The notes below the pieces were generated by a model that searched no databases, was not told where the DNA came from, and worked only from the letters and a program-made list of their open reading frames with translations. Below, piece after piece: positions 33,246 through 43,213 of a DNA stretch of 64,000 nucleotides. Numbering within the stretch: position 1 is the first letter of the stretch; each line of letters starts with the position of its first letter. Source of the DNA: UBA969 sp041694635 (GTDB taxonomy: Bacteria; Planctomycetota; Planctomycetia; Gemmatales; Gemmataceae); NCBI GenBank assembly GCA_041694635.1, contig JBDNHI010000047.1, positions 15,125 to 79,124 of the forward strand, in the 5' to 3' direction. The position numbers and the translations under genes were made by a program.

Positions 33246-36050
33246 ATGACATACAGTGCTGGTTCATCTGTTGACAGTAAACCTGCAGTATATAACAAGG
33301 ATTCTACTGGAGTAACTGACGGTATTCCTCTCCGCCTGGTTAACAGCATACAAGGAAAATTAGATTCAGCTTCTCCTTGGAATCAATTCAATACCGGCGG
33401 TCAAGTCGGTGACCCAAGAAACAATGCGGCCATTCATACAGCTCCTATAGCTACCGACACGCCATTGCGCGTAGGTCGTGTGCTTTTAGCTCTTCCTTAT
33501 GTTCATTGCTACAAAGTTCAATTAACAGGGCGACAAGGTACCTGTATTGCTACTGCTGCCTCCAATCATTCGCATAGCCCATTAGGTGTACGCTCTGGTG
33601 AGGTAATTCCACCTAATTCTAATGTGTTAATTTGGAAACCAGCAACAGCGGAACTAGCTTATATTTTAGCAGTACTTCCGTCGCCTGTGCTGCACGATGA
33701 TTTTAACGCTTCAGATCATATCCAGCAGGGTGGTAATTCTGGGCCTAAAAAAGTAGAAGCTTACCGCAACATTCCTAAGACAGCAGCAAAAGGGCATGGC
33801 TGGGTTTCCCAGTCTTGCGGACGACCGATGGACGGTACTATTGGCGAATATGTACGGATGTCTGAAACAGGTATTGGACTTTTGATCGATTCTTTTCAAA
33901 CTTATCTGCGTGTAAATGAAACTTGTGGACTATGGTTAAACTATTTTGATAATTACACTAAACTAGCCGGGTTGTCTTTGACTATTATGTCGTACTGTAC
34001 GCACAATATGCAGTATTACGACGAGGGTGAAAACTTTTCTATGGTTGGGCATGTAACTTATCCTTGGGAAGCCGCTGGGATGTACGCCCCCAATACACAG
34101 TTTTCTACGACTAACAGTGTAGAAAAAGTTCAGCTAGATAAACAATTTCCATTTGGTTTAAAAGACTTGGAGGATCAGAGCCAAACTCCAATTTATAGAG
34201 TAACCGATTACACGGGTTATCTTGGCCAAGGGTTTAATCGAACATTAATGAAGCCGGCCAAAGACGCCGGCAAACGATTAATGACCGAGTTAGACAAAGA
34301 TGTTGGATTGTTTCAAGAATTGACGGCATTGGATGGGGGGTATTCACTACGATCAGCTAAGCATATTATGTTTGCTAAATATCCGTTAATTCCTAATCCT
34401 AGACGCAGACGGGCGGTAGATGATACCAAAGGCGACGATTTATTAGAAAGGCCAGGTAAAGGCGACTATAAATTTAGTGGGAAATTTGGGGAAGGGCCAG
34501 AGCATAAAGTTCGAGATTGGAAAGACGACAAAGTTTCTTCAATTCCGAATATGCTGCGTCCTGCGGGTATTATGGATTTGTTAACCCACCATTATAATTG
34601 GAAATCCACTCACCCATTCTTCTACCATAAAAAAGATTATGATTACCCTGAAGAAGGAGACAGCACTAGTCCGCTTAAAGCAATTAAATTTTATCGTGGA
34701 AAAATGTCTGAAGCTTATGTTGAGATCAAACCTAAACATTTAAAAATTGATGACCGGTACCGAGATGTAAATTATTATAATACCGCATCGTTTATTACTC
34801 TTGCAGAAGACGGAAGTATTATTATTGCGGATGGTTACGGCTCTCAGCTATTATTGGGGGGAGGTCAAATTAGGCTGGAGGCTGGTGGCGACATAATGTT
34901 AATGTCAGGTTCGCGCGTGGTAACCTTGGCAAAAGAAGCAATAATCAGGGCTAAAGAGAATGTAGATATATCCGCAACGGTACACGATGTTAGGATTAAA
35001 GCAGAACGAAATATGCAGTTGCTTGCTGGAAATGCAGGGTCCGGTGGGATGCTCTTAGAATCCAAAGGAAAAGGGTCAGCTCAATTATACGAAGGTAAGA
35101 TCGGGACTGAAGTTGCGGGGTCCGGTATAACGCTACTGAGTCGAGGCGGATCTGTAAACACTATGTCAAAAACTGCGTACATCCGCACGGGAGTAGACGA
35201 AGGTAATCCAGAAAGCAGCGGAGATTTGATCATTGATTGTGCTAATGGTCGTTCCAGCTTAGTGGCTTATGCTAAGTCCTTTGACTTTTTTAGCTCAGGC
35301 GGGCTGGGGCTATGGCATTATCCCACAGGCCAAGGCGCTGCGTCTATGTCGAGATCCCATTATTTCAGCGGTGGTATTTCTAAAATAGGCAGCAGCTTAG
35401 TTATAGAAGGGGATGTGGCGATTGTTAAAAAAGGAGAACTCGGGGTGGCCGGTGGTGTATATGCTATGGGGGTTATTGGTTGTGCTAAAGGAATGGCTTG
35501 TTTAAAAGGGGCAGCAAATATTGGGGATAGCTCGATAGGGAATTTTGTATCAGACATTGCTAAGTTTATTAAAGAATTTGAAATTGAGGGAGACAAGTTA
35601 ACCCGGGCTGGCGATCCTATTTTTGCTGGATTTTATCCTAATTTTATCTGGAAAAATACACAGCCAGGCAATAGCAATTTACTCGGTAACCAAATTGGTT
35701 TTTCGTACCGAGATTTATCGGCAAGGGGTAATGCTTACGATTACACTGCAAATAAGTTTTTCTTGCTGGAAACTCGATGGCAGCAGCTAGGGCGTATGGG
35801 TATGCTGCAATCGGCGGGCGAGACTTGGACGGAAAAACTAGTGAGTTACCAAGGGCAAGAATTATATCCGTGGCCGGGCAAACTGCACTGGGTAACTAAA
35901 GAAACATTTTTGGGTTACAGCGACGAAGACAAATTTGAACTGTTTGGGACTAACGCAGCAAAAAGTCGTGAAGGGAATACAAAAGATTACGAAGAGCCCA
36001 GCTTTCCTGCTTGGAAAAAACGAGTGTGTGACGGAAATTATTCGATGTAA
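33246..36050 (+). CDS. Spike-like tail protein with beta-helix
   Basis: The protein has 934 residues; CACGAGGTGAG lies before the ATG. Residues about 520-640 contain a beta-helix of the type seen in gp5/VgrG spikes (SQLLLGGGQIRLEAGGDIML, then IRAKENVDISATVHDVRIKA). Residues 1-110 look like an OB-type start (LLALPYVHCYKVQLTGRQG). No lysozyme-type catalytic motif was seen. The region 370-450 is charged and rich in Arg/Lys/Asp. The gene lies between tube and tape measure, which is unusual since spikes are commonly downstream of the tape measure. A side role in tail tip assembly is possible. Confidence 0.72.
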   Translation: MTYSAGSSVDSKPAVYNKDSTGVTDGIPLRLVNSIQGKLDSASPWNQFNTGGQVGDPRNNAAIHTAPIATDTPLRVGRVLLALPYVHCYKVQLTGRQGTCIATAASNHSHSPLGVRSGEVIPPNSNVLIWKPATAELAYILAVLPSPVLHDDFNASDHIQQGGNSGPKKVEAYRNIPKTAAKGHGWVSQSCGRPMDGTIGEYVRMSETGIGLLIDSFQTYLRVNETCGLWLNYFDNYTKLAGLSLTIMSYCTHNMQYYDEGENFSMVGHVTYPWEAAGMYAPNTQFSTTNSVEKVQLDKQFPFGLKDLEDQSQTPIYRVTDYTGYLGQGFNRTLMKPAKDAGKRLMTELDKDVGLFQELTALDGGYSLRSAKHIMFAKYPLIPNPRRRRAVDDTKGDDLLERPGKGDYKFSGKFGEGPEHKVRDWKDDKVSSIPNMLRPAGIMDLLTHHYNWKSTHPFFYHKKDYDYPEEGDSTSPLKAIKFYRGKMSEAYVEIKPKHLKIDDRYRDVNYYNTASFITLAEDGSIIIADGYGSQLLLGGGQIRLEAGGDIMLMSGSRVVTLAKEAIIRAKENVDISATVHDVRIKAERNMQLLAGNAGSGGMLLESKGKGSAQLYEGKIGTEVAGSGITLLSRGGSVNTMSKTAYIRTGVDEGNPESSGDLIIDCANGRSSLVAYAKSFDFFSSGGLGLWHYPTGQGAASMSRSHYFSGGISKIGSSLVIEGDVAIVKKGELGVAGGVYAMGVIGCAKGMACLKGAANIGDSSIGNFVSDIAKFIKEFEIEGDKLTRAGDPIFAGFYPNFIWKNTQPGNSNLLGNQIGFSYRDLSARGNAYDYTANKFFLLETRWQQLGRMGMLQSAGETWTEKLVSYQGQELYPWPGKLHWVTKETFLGYSDEDKFELFGTNAAKSREGNTKDYEEPSFPAWKKRVCDGNYSM

Positions 36051-36059
36051 GGAGTGGTG

Positions 36060-37007
36060 ATGATTGATTTAAATAATATGCCCGAAGATGAACGACAGTT
36101 GTTGGAAGAAGTGGCTAAAGCTAAAGGGCAGACTTTGGAGGAAGCTCTAGTTTCGCTTGGTCATACCTTGCCACCGAAGCAAGATATGAAGGTAGAATTT
36201 GTAGGTGTAGCCGCCGTGGACGATAAGACTGAAACGCCTCCAGTAATATTAGAACCCCCTTTAAAAATAAAACCAGAAACTAGCCCCCCTGTCGCAGAAG
36301 TAATTCCTAACTTACCGAGTGATTTTGCTGTGCCCGCACCGCCAGCAGCTGAGGAAGCAGAAACAGAAACAGAAACAGACAAAAAAGAAGATGAAGAACT
36401 GGGTTCTGCTTTGCATATGTGCCCTCAATGTGGTTGGGATCAGCATGTGCCCGTTATTCCAGAACCAAGCCAGATTGAAAAGCTTGGGTTTTTACAGATG
36501 CTACTCGGACAAAAAGTATTTTCTAAAAAATATTTGCTATACGCTGGGCATTTACGCTTAACCTTTCGCTCGTTAACTCTTCGAGAAATTGATGCATTGT
36601 ATGTAGAAACATTTAGAGCCAAGAAAATGGGTATCATTGCAACAGACAATGATTTTTATGAATACCTAAACAGATTGCGACTTAATCTTCAAATCGTCAG
36701 TTTATCCGCACAGAACAGTGCTTTACACATTACATTACCAAGCGGGTTGAGTAAAGAAACTCATCCTAATGCTGAATCATTCTGGGATGTTTTTTTAGCA
36801 GAAAAGAATCGCACCAATAAAGTAACAGAAAATAACCTAACGCTTGTAGAGCAGATAAGAGATTACATACTTTCTGATGTACTCCCTACGGAACATTTGC
36901 ACCGTATTGCTTCGCATACTTGCAACAAATTTAATCGATTGGTTGTCAAGATGGAGGTATGCGTTGACGACCCAAATTTTATGAACGAGATCGAGCAGCC
37001 AGCTTAA
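36060..37007 (+). CDS. Tail assembly chaperone candidate (upstream frame)
   Basis: Two GTG codons (36054, 36057) precede the ATG at 36060; AAGGAG directly before favours the ATG. The protein has 315 residues. Residues 1-120 are acidic and disordered with a Pro/Glu/Thr stretch. A single CPQCG motif lies near residue 120. A helical domain follows with QKVFSKKYLLYAGHLRLTFR near 155. Position directly upstream of the tape measure, with a second short ORF in the -1 frame, matches tail assembly chaperones (gpG/gpGT arrangement). A slippery sequence lies at 36974-36980. This is inference from position and frame. Confidence 0.68.
   Translation: MIDLNNMPEDERQLLEEVAKAKGQTLEEALVSLGHTLPPKQDMKVEFVGVAAVDDKTETPPVILEPPLKIKPETSPPVAEVIPNLPSDFAVPAPPAAEEAETETETDKKEDEELGSALHMCPQCGWDQHVPVIPEPSQIEKLGFLQMLLGQKVFSKKYLLYAGHLRLTFRSLTLREIDALYVETFRAKKMGIIATDNDFYEYLNRLRLNLQIVSLSAQNSALHITLPSGLSKETHPNAESFWDVFLAEKNRTNKVTENNLTLVEQIRDYILSDVLPTEHLHRIASHTCNKFNRLVVKMEVCVDDPNFMNEIEQPA
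36974..36980 (+). promoter_or_regulatory. Candidate programmed -1 frameshift site
   Basis: The heptamer A-AAT-TTT is in the correct X-XXY-YYZ phase relative to the upstream frame. The -1 frame is open from 36968 (after TGA at 36965) through the downstream gene at 37022-37516, and the upstream frame stops at 37005. The downstream gene starts with TTG and has no visible ribosome site, so frameshifting could supply it as a fusion of about 485 residues. Confidence 0.5.
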
Positions 37008-37021
37008 CTATTCGATCGGCG

Positions 37022-37516
37022 TTGAGTGGTGTTATTGATTACAGTAAAGCAGATTTGCACAGCAGTATGTGGTGGACTCGGTGGAAATATTTGATTCGTG
37101 CTATGGAAGAGGCGGATCGAGAAAAGCTTTTACGTTATGCTTATGATTTTCAATTAGCATTAGTTTCTAGCTCCAAGCTTTCTGCAGAAGATTTTTCTAA
37201 GCTACAAAAGGGTTGTAAAGAACTTTTTGAGGATTTAGAAGGAAGTTTGCGACCTTGGCTTGGCCGTTCTTCGAAAGATCGGCATACTAGTGATGTGACT
37301 AATTTTAAAGAACAATGGAAGGCGATGATGGGTTTTGATGTCGACGATGCCGAAGCTAAAGCAAAATGGGAAAAGGAGATAACGGAAGCATCTTCAAACG
37401 CAGCGAGCAAAGTTAATGAGGCACAAGATAAAGTGGTGGCACAAGAAGCTACCTTCTACGCTACATTAGAAAAGGTACGGTTAAAACGGCTGAGACAGCA
37501 AGGACGCATAAAATGA
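37022..37516 (+). CDS. Downstream tail assembly chaperone segment, possibly made by frameshift
   Basis: The protein has 164 residues if it starts at TTG 37022, but no ribosome site is visible and the frame stays open upstream to 36968. It is helical with many Glu, Lys and Trp (DYSKADLHSSMWWTRWKYLI). The C-terminal 60 residues are Ala/Glu/Lys-rich coiled coil. It overlaps the tape measure start (ATGA). This matches the short 'T' domain of a gpGT-like fusion, which recruits the tape measure. Independent translation cannot be excluded. Confidence 0.68.
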   Translation: MSGVIDYSKADLHSSMWWTRWKYLIRAMEEADREKLLRYAYDFQLALVSSSKLSAEDFSKLQKGCKELFEDLEGSLRPWLGRSSKDRHTSDVTNFKEQWKAMMGFDVDDAEAKAKWEKEITEASSNAASKVNEAQDKVVAQEATFYATLEKVRLKRLRQQGRIK

Positions 37517-40500
37517 GCATGGACCCGTCACAATTATCATGGATGCAGGACGCCGGTATGGGGCTAGGTGCTGGTGGGTTTTTTGCTCCTCACCCAGCTG
37601 GCGGTGCTGGGTATTTATCGCAATTAGCCCAAGGTTACGCTCTTCCCATTCAGGGTAATGCGTTACCCGACACTTCTCCGTTAGCTCAATTGAATTTACA
37701 GCAATATGGCCTACCTGGGATGGTGGCGGGTATGGCCGGTAATGCTTATATGTCAAATAGAATGCAGCAGCAAGGCTTGCTGCCTATGGGTAACGCTGGC
37801 TCATATATGCAAGCGCACCGCACACGCGAACATTTAAGAATGAAAAACGAAGTTAGCTCGGGAGTAGCTAAACAAGATGAGGAGGGTATTTACCAATCGT
37901 TTAGAGGGGCTGCAGCATTAGCCGGAATTCCTTTTAACCGGGAACAGCGTGACGCTGCCCGTAGTATGGCCGAGACTGTTGCTTCTTTTGGTCCGGCTTT
38001 GTCTATGATAGCCCCTGATTTGATGGATGCAATGTCGGGAGAAAAAGGCAGCGTGCAGGCGATGGCTGGGCAGATGATGGACGCAAATCGTTACCGCGCC
38101 GACCCTATTACAGGAAAAATGGGATACAGCACAGAATCCAATAAAAACCTAGTAAATAATGTTTTTGACAACTTATTCTCTAAAGATAATATGTCGCAGA
38201 TGAATGGTATGCGCGCAGGAGATATGGGACAAGCGTACCGACAGCTATCTGCGGAAGGGTTGGTTGGTCCAACTGGAAGTTTACGTGACCGCACCATTCA
38301 GTCTCTTCAGCAAGCTCGTGAAGGTGGAATGGATTTAGGTAAAATAGATAGCAATATTAAAGAAGACACTAATCTTGCCTCATTACCCAATGATGTGCTA
38401 GCTAAACTACGAAAAGATCCAGCTGTGGCGGCTAAGATGGGTAAGGATGATGCTAGCCAAATTTCAGATCAGCTTCAAAGTTATGTTGGATCTCTCTCTG
38501 CAATTCGTGAAGTATTTGGCGAAAACGGTGATGCTAATGCACCTATGCCAAAATTAATAAATGCACTTAAAGCAATGACTTCAGGGCAGATGCAGAAATT
38601 TGATCCAGGCCAGCTTAAAGCTACGGTACGCGACATGCAGTCTATGTCGCAGCTTTCTGGTAAAAGCATAGATCAGTTAGTCGCAATGAACCAGTACGCT
38701 AACACGCAAAACTCACAGGTTATGGGTAATTATGGTGTTCATTTTAACCCTGCTTCAACCAAAGTGGGAGTGACCACAGGTATGGCATTTGCGGAGCACG
38801 GTGGGACTACGGGATTCGGAGCACTAAACCGAGAGCAGGCAGAGCAAGCGTCCATGGGTATGTTTTCTCGTGGGATGGGTTCTCAGATGTCTAATGCTTT
38901 AGGTGCCTTGACTCGAATTGAAGAAGCTGGCGGGTTTGCTCAAAACGGAGCCGGTAATGAAATGCGTGCAGCATTAGCCGCTGCCGATTCCGGGGCACAC
39001 ACCTACACATTTGTGGACGATAAGGGTGCTTCACGCACGAGAAACACTCCGACTAAAGAAAGCCAATTTAGAACTATGGTCGGGCAAGGTGCTGTAACTG
39101 GTATGGGAACCTCTGACTTTAATATGATGTTAGGAGATCGAACTTCTAATCTGCGTGCCCTATCCACCAACGAAGATAGGCAACAGGCTGCAATGCGCCA
39201 GCAGCCAGCAGAGATGGCTAGATTAATTTCCAGAAACACTGGCAATCGTTTAGCTTCCAGCGAAGCATTAAAAGGGCTCGATCCTAAGCAACGCGCATTA
39301 GTTGCTGCAGAGTTAGGCAAGGCGGCCACGGCTGCTACTGATGATCTAACTATGGAGCAGTTACAAGATCCAGCACAAAGAAATCAAGCAATTGCAGAAA
39401 GAATACAATTAGAAGGAAATAATCAGGGTGTAGCTATAAGTGATGCTCAAGCTAAAATTATGGCGGTCACTTCCTTTGGACAAAGGGAGTCTACGCTTCA
39501 ATCTAGGCTAGGAATGGATGCAACTTCTTATGCCCAAGTACACGGCAAAGCGGTACGCACAAGTCGAGACAATAAGCAGTCAGAAGTAAAGGCTCGGTCT
39601 GGCTTGAATGAAGCAATGTCGGGGTTAGGGCCAAAAGGTAGTCTCTTACAGCGGTTTTCTACCTCGGTACAGAAGCAAGGTGATAAAGGGGAGGATGCTA
39701 ACTTAGACACACTAATGGGAGATATGTTTGCTGGTGATATAGATGAAGCCAAAGATAGGTTAAACAAACCATTGGAAGCTGTTCGAGATAGCAAAGAAAA
39801 AATTGACAATTTGATGAGCCGGCTGGAAGGAGCAACTCCAGAAGGCAAAAAAAATATTAATATAGATATAGCAGCAGAAACAGTACTATTAAAGAAGCAC
39901 GTTACGGCAGCAAGGGAAGCCTCAGATATGCTCGGGATGACCGATAAAGAAGGAGTGTTTAATCAAGCAGATGTTAAGAGGGGTAGAGAAGCGGGACGAG
40001 AACTAGACCATTTTAACCGTATGGACCAAGTGAGGATAAGCGGAAGTACCGCCAATGTAACGGACGCAGACAGAGCCGAGGCTAAGACTACTAAACTTAC
40101 GGATGACGATTTATACGTAATGGCAGAAAAGGATCGAAGTAAAAAACTAGAAGAGGCAGATAAGCAATCGGAGCAGTGGTTTCTGCCAGCAGGAGCCAAG
40201 GAAGTTTATAACAAAGCAATGGCTAACGGGGCTACCAAAGAAGCGGCTAAAAAAGCGGCAAAAGATCATTTACGCAGTAATGTAATTTCGGTCGAAGACA
40301 GAGCTAAAGAGCTAAGGAATACGCTGGGGGCGGATGCAACAGTTAACTCAATACAAGACAAAGGGACACAAGATGCTATTATTCAAGGGCGGCGGGGTTC
40401 GGAGGACACACGACCTACAGTTAAAGCAGTAGATACTCGTACAGAAGAAATGAGAAAAGCAGAAGGAGGGCAGGAGAAAAAAACCAAAGATGAGGTGGAT

Positions 40501-42702
40501 AAGCTTACTACCGAAGATCGTAAAACTTACAACACTAAGGAGAGGCAGTTAAAACAAAAAGCGGAAGATCAGCTGATTGCCGAAAATCAGTTACGCAGTC
40601 TTGGCATACTTAAGGCAGACGAAAGTTTAAATGCCAAGGGTACTGATATCGCAAAATATACAGGTTTGAGAGGGGACAAGGCAAGTCTAGGCAAAGAATT
40701 GGTTGCGGCTAAAGCAGAAGACAGAGCTGCAATCGTTAACAAATATTTGGACAACCAGCAAGTTCAACAGTTCTACGGTAACGACGCCGAAGTTGCAAAG
40801 AAAAGAGATGCAGCAAATGCTTATGCCGCTTCCGACGCAGGAAAACAGGCGGCTAAGAAGACTGAATCCAGCCTAGACAGTCTCTCTGAGGTGCGCCGAG
40901 AATTCTTATCTGACTCTAAAGCCGTTAGCCGTGGCGGGGCTAGGGGTGTGATCGCGGCTAAGCAAAGTCAGGAGGCGGAAGAAGAACTGCAGACTCTGGC
41001 TAATAAGTATTATGGCGGTAATGTAGGCAAGATGGTGAGCAGCGGGGGTACTGCCTTAGATAAAAAAGGTGAGGCTGAACTTAAAAAGGATTTTGGCAAA
41101 TTATCTGCCGAAGAAAAAACCAAAATAACTGAGCGTTTGGCTGCGTCCGGTAATGCCCTAGGTTCCAAGTTCTTAGGAATGGGTACTAGAAATCTTACCG
41201 AACAAGATTATGCTGCTTATGTTTCTCTTCAGGCTAAAGACGCAGTTGGAAAGATCAAGGAGTCAGTAGATGGGATGGCAGGCGGTGCCAGCCAAACTTA
41301 TGCAGATTTGCTCAAGCCGACATCTGCAACCAAAGCAGCGGCAAAAGAGATGTTTGGAGGTAAAGCAAATGAAGGTCAAGAAAAAGGGCTGCAGGCTTTA
41401 AGTTCTGCCGCAGCTTTAAAAGATACAGATTTGAAAAAACTTTTCAGCACGCCAGCTGATCAAGCAAAACTAAGAGATATTACTACGCAACTTGCAAAAG
41501 GAAAAGACGGTAATGTTCTTACTTCTACCTTGACACCTGAACAACAAGCCGTAGTCAAGGCAGCACAGGACATGAGCAGTTTAACAGGCTTAAACAAGGA
41601 TCAGATTAAATCGTTAGATGTATTGGCTAAGTCAAATGCAAAAGATGATAGTAAGGAAGCGACAGCACTAGGTATGACGCAAGAAGAGTACAAAGCAGCT
41701 GTTCAAGGAGAAGCTATCGACCCAAAACTTAAACTGTTTAAGGATGACCCGTCAAAAGGTACAGCTAAAGAACAGTTACAAAAAGCCCGACAAGATGAAT
41801 CAGCCCTGGCAACCAACAAGACGAAGTTAGCGTCAGCACAGGCAGTGTTGGCTAGAAACCCAACCTCGGAAAGGGCAAAGGCTGATGTAGCAAGGTTAGA
41901 AGGACTTGTTGCAACACAGACTGGTTCAAAAGACGAGCGGATAAAGGCAGCCGGATTAGATCCAACTAAAAAAGAAGATGTTCAAAAATACGAGCAACGT
42001 TTAAAGAATCAAGGAGGAGTAGAACAGCTTGAAAAGCGCAAAGCTGAGTATACGGCGGAAAGAAAAAAGCTTGCGGATGGGGGTATGTCCGAAGCGGATA
42101 TTAATAAAAAACTGGGTACTATGACAGATTTAGAAAAAGACAGTCAAAAAATCGCTAAAGATTTAAAAGATAAAGACTTAGGCAGCGATGCGATGAATAC
42201 TTTAGCGGACTCGTTTGGTAAAACAAGTGTAGACGAGCGTAAAAAATTCAAAGACGACATGGGTAAAGGTGGCGGTGCTACAGATAAAAACCGCCAAATG
42301 GTTGCCAATGTTTTAAAGGATGTAGGCAAACTAAAGGGTATTACCGGAGCTGCCGACGGCGACTCAGCCATTAAGAAACTAGATATGCTTACAGATGAAT
42401 ACGAAGCGGCTAAAACGCCAGAAGCTAAGAAGAAACTTGCCGAAAAATACAAAATGAAGGGAGAAGAATTGGACAGCATAATGAACAAGACCGAATTTTT
42501 AAAGATGAAAGACAGTAAGCAGGACTATTCAGAGAGAAACATGCAAGACGCCATGAGCAAGGTGGGCGGAAGAGATGTTGCAGCAGAAGTTAAGAAAGAA
42601 GCAGAGCGTACTATGAAACTAACTGGTACGCTATTACTTAAAGGCGTGGTTAACGGTCAAGGTAATTTGCAGGATGGTACAGCCGCAGGTGGTTCATCAT
42701 AA
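37513..42702 (+). CDS. Tape measure protein
   Basis: The protein is 1729 residues, overlapping the previous gene by 4 bases. The N-terminal 80 residues are Gly/Ala/Met/Gln-rich with small hydrophobic stretches. The rest is long, charged and helical, rich in Ala, Lys, Glu and Asp, as expected for a tape measure that spans the tail tube. It is the longest gene in the window and is in the normal position after the chaperones. Using the known rule of about 1.5 angstrom per residue, the tail would be about 260 nm. No lytic domain motif was seen. Confidence 0.88.
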   Translation: MSMDPSQLSWMQDAGMGLGAGGFFAPHPAGGAGYLSQLAQGYALPIQGNALPDTSPLAQLNLQQYGLPGMVAGMAGNAYMSNRMQQQGLLPMGNAGSYMQAHRTREHLRMKNEVSSGVAKQDEEGIYQSFRGAAALAGIPFNREQRDAARSMAETVASFGPALSMIAPDLMDAMSGEKGSVQAMAGQMMDANRYRADPITGKMGYSTESNKNLVNNVFDNLFSKDNMSQMNGMRAGDMGQAYRQLSAEGLVGPTGSLRDRTIQSLQQAREGGMDLGKIDSNIKEDTNLASLPNDVLAKLRKDPAVAAKMGKDDASQISDQLQSYVGSLSAIREVFGENGDANAPMPKLINALKAMTSGQMQKFDPGQLKATVRDMQSMSQLSGKSIDQLVAMNQYANTQNSQVMGNYGVHFNPASTKVGVTTGMAFAEHGGTTGFGALNREQAEQASMGMFSRGMGSQMSNALGALTRIEEAGGFAQNGAGNEMRAALAAADSGAHTYTFVDDKGASRTRNTPTKESQFRTMVGQGAVTGMGTSDFNMMLGDRTSNLRALSTNEDRQQAAMRQQPAEMARLISRNTGNRLASSEALKGLDPKQRALVAAELGKAATAATDDLTMEQLQDPAQRNQAIAERIQLEGNNQGVAISDAQAKIMAVTSFGQRESTLQSRLGMDATSYAQVHGKAVRTSRDNKQSEVKARSGLNEAMSGLGPKGSLLQRFSTSVQKQGDKGEDANLDTLMGDMFAGDIDEAKDRLNKPLEAVRDSKEKIDNLMSRLEGATPEGKKNINIDIAAETVLLKKHVTAAREASDMLGMTDKEGVFNQADVKRGREAGRELDHFNRMDQVRISGSTANVTDADRAEAKTTKLTDDDLYVMAEKDRSKKLEEADKQSEQWFLPAGAKEVYNKAMANGATKEAAKKAAKDHLRSNVISVEDRAKELRNTLGADATVNSIQDKGTQDAIIQGRRGSEDTRPTVKAVDTRTEEMRKAEGGQEKKTKDEVDKLTTEDRKTYNTKERQLKQKAEDQLIAENQLRSLGILKADESLNAKGTDIAKYTGLRGDKASLGKELVAAKAEDRAAIVNKYLDNQQVQQFYGNDAEVAKKRDAANAYAASDAGKQAAKKTESSLDSLSEVRREFLSDSKAVSRGGARGVIAAKQSQEAEEELQTLANKYYGGNVGKMVSSGGTALDKKGEAELKKDFGKLSAEEKTKITERLAASGNALGSKFLGMGTRNLTEQDYAAYVSLQAKDAVGKIKESVDGMAGGASQTYADLLKPTSATKAAAKEMFGGKANEGQEKGLQALSSAAALKDTDLKKLFSTPADQAKLRDITTQLAKGKDGNVLTSTLTPEQQAVVKAAQDMSSLTGLNKDQIKSLDVLAKSNAKDDSKEATALGMTQEEYKAAVQGEAIDPKLKLFKDDPSKGTAKEQLQKARQDESALATNKTKLASAQAVLARNPTSERAKADVARLEGLVATQTGSKDERIKAAGLDPTKKEDVQKYEQRLKNQGGVEQLEKRKAEYTAERKKLADGGMSEADINKKLGTMTDLEKDSQKIAKDLKDKDLGSDAMNTLADSFGKTSVDERKKFKDDMGKGGGATDKNRQMVANVLKDVGKLKGITGAADGDSAIKKLDMLTDEYEAAKTPEAKKKLAEKYKMKGEELDSIMNKTEFLKMKDSKQDYSERNMQDAMSKVGGRDVAAEVKKEAERTMKLTGTLLLKGVVNGQGNLQDGTAAGGSS

Positions 42703-42713
42703 AGGAGTAAGCT

Positions 42714-43205
42714 ATGCCGGTCGTTTTCTCAAAAAATACTGGTCGAGTATTTATGCTCAGCGATGCAGTCGCCGAAGGTGCAATATCTATGGGAGGGGTA
42801 GTTGGTACCACGCCCATTACTTATACGCAACACACGACTATCATTACGCGCATTGGCGTTGCCGCTTCAGCAAATTTTCAATTTTTACACACAATTGGTA
42901 ATGATGTTTATATCTATGTTTTTGGGGATAGAATGGGACAGGTAGACCTGCATGGTATAAGCTTTGCGCAGCCGTGCGCCCAAGTTGGCCGCTTTGATAA
43001 CACAGAAGAACACGGGTTTGAAAAAATGTTTAAATGGTACGAGGCTAACCGAATTTCGGCACGTCGTGAGCCTGTAACTGTAACTATCGGGGTTAAAAAA
43101 TCTTTTCAAGGTTTTGTCACTGCGCTAACTGGAGATGCACAAGACGCACAATATCGAACTATCAATTTCCAATTAACTATTTCTTTATTACCCCCAATCG
43201 CATAA
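42714..43205 (+). CDS. Tail/baseplate protein candidate
   Basis: The protein has 163 residues with a strong AAAGGAG site upstream. It is beta-rich (THITTI-like strands near 40-55, NDVYIYVFGDRMGQVDLHG near 65). Position just after the tape measure fits baseplate hub or distal tail proteins of myoviruses. No specific motif is recognised. Its length and strand pattern would also fit a tail-tube-like ring protein. Confidence 0.62.
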   Translation: MPVVFSKNTGRVFMLSDAVAEGAISMGGVVGTTPITYTQHTTIITRIGVAASANFQFLHTIGNDVYIYVFGDRMGQVDLHGISFAQPCAQVGRFDNTEEHGFEKMFKWYEANRISARREPVTVTIGVKKSFQGFVTALTGDAQDAQYRTINFQLTISLLPPIA

Positions 43206-43213
43206 GGTTAGCT

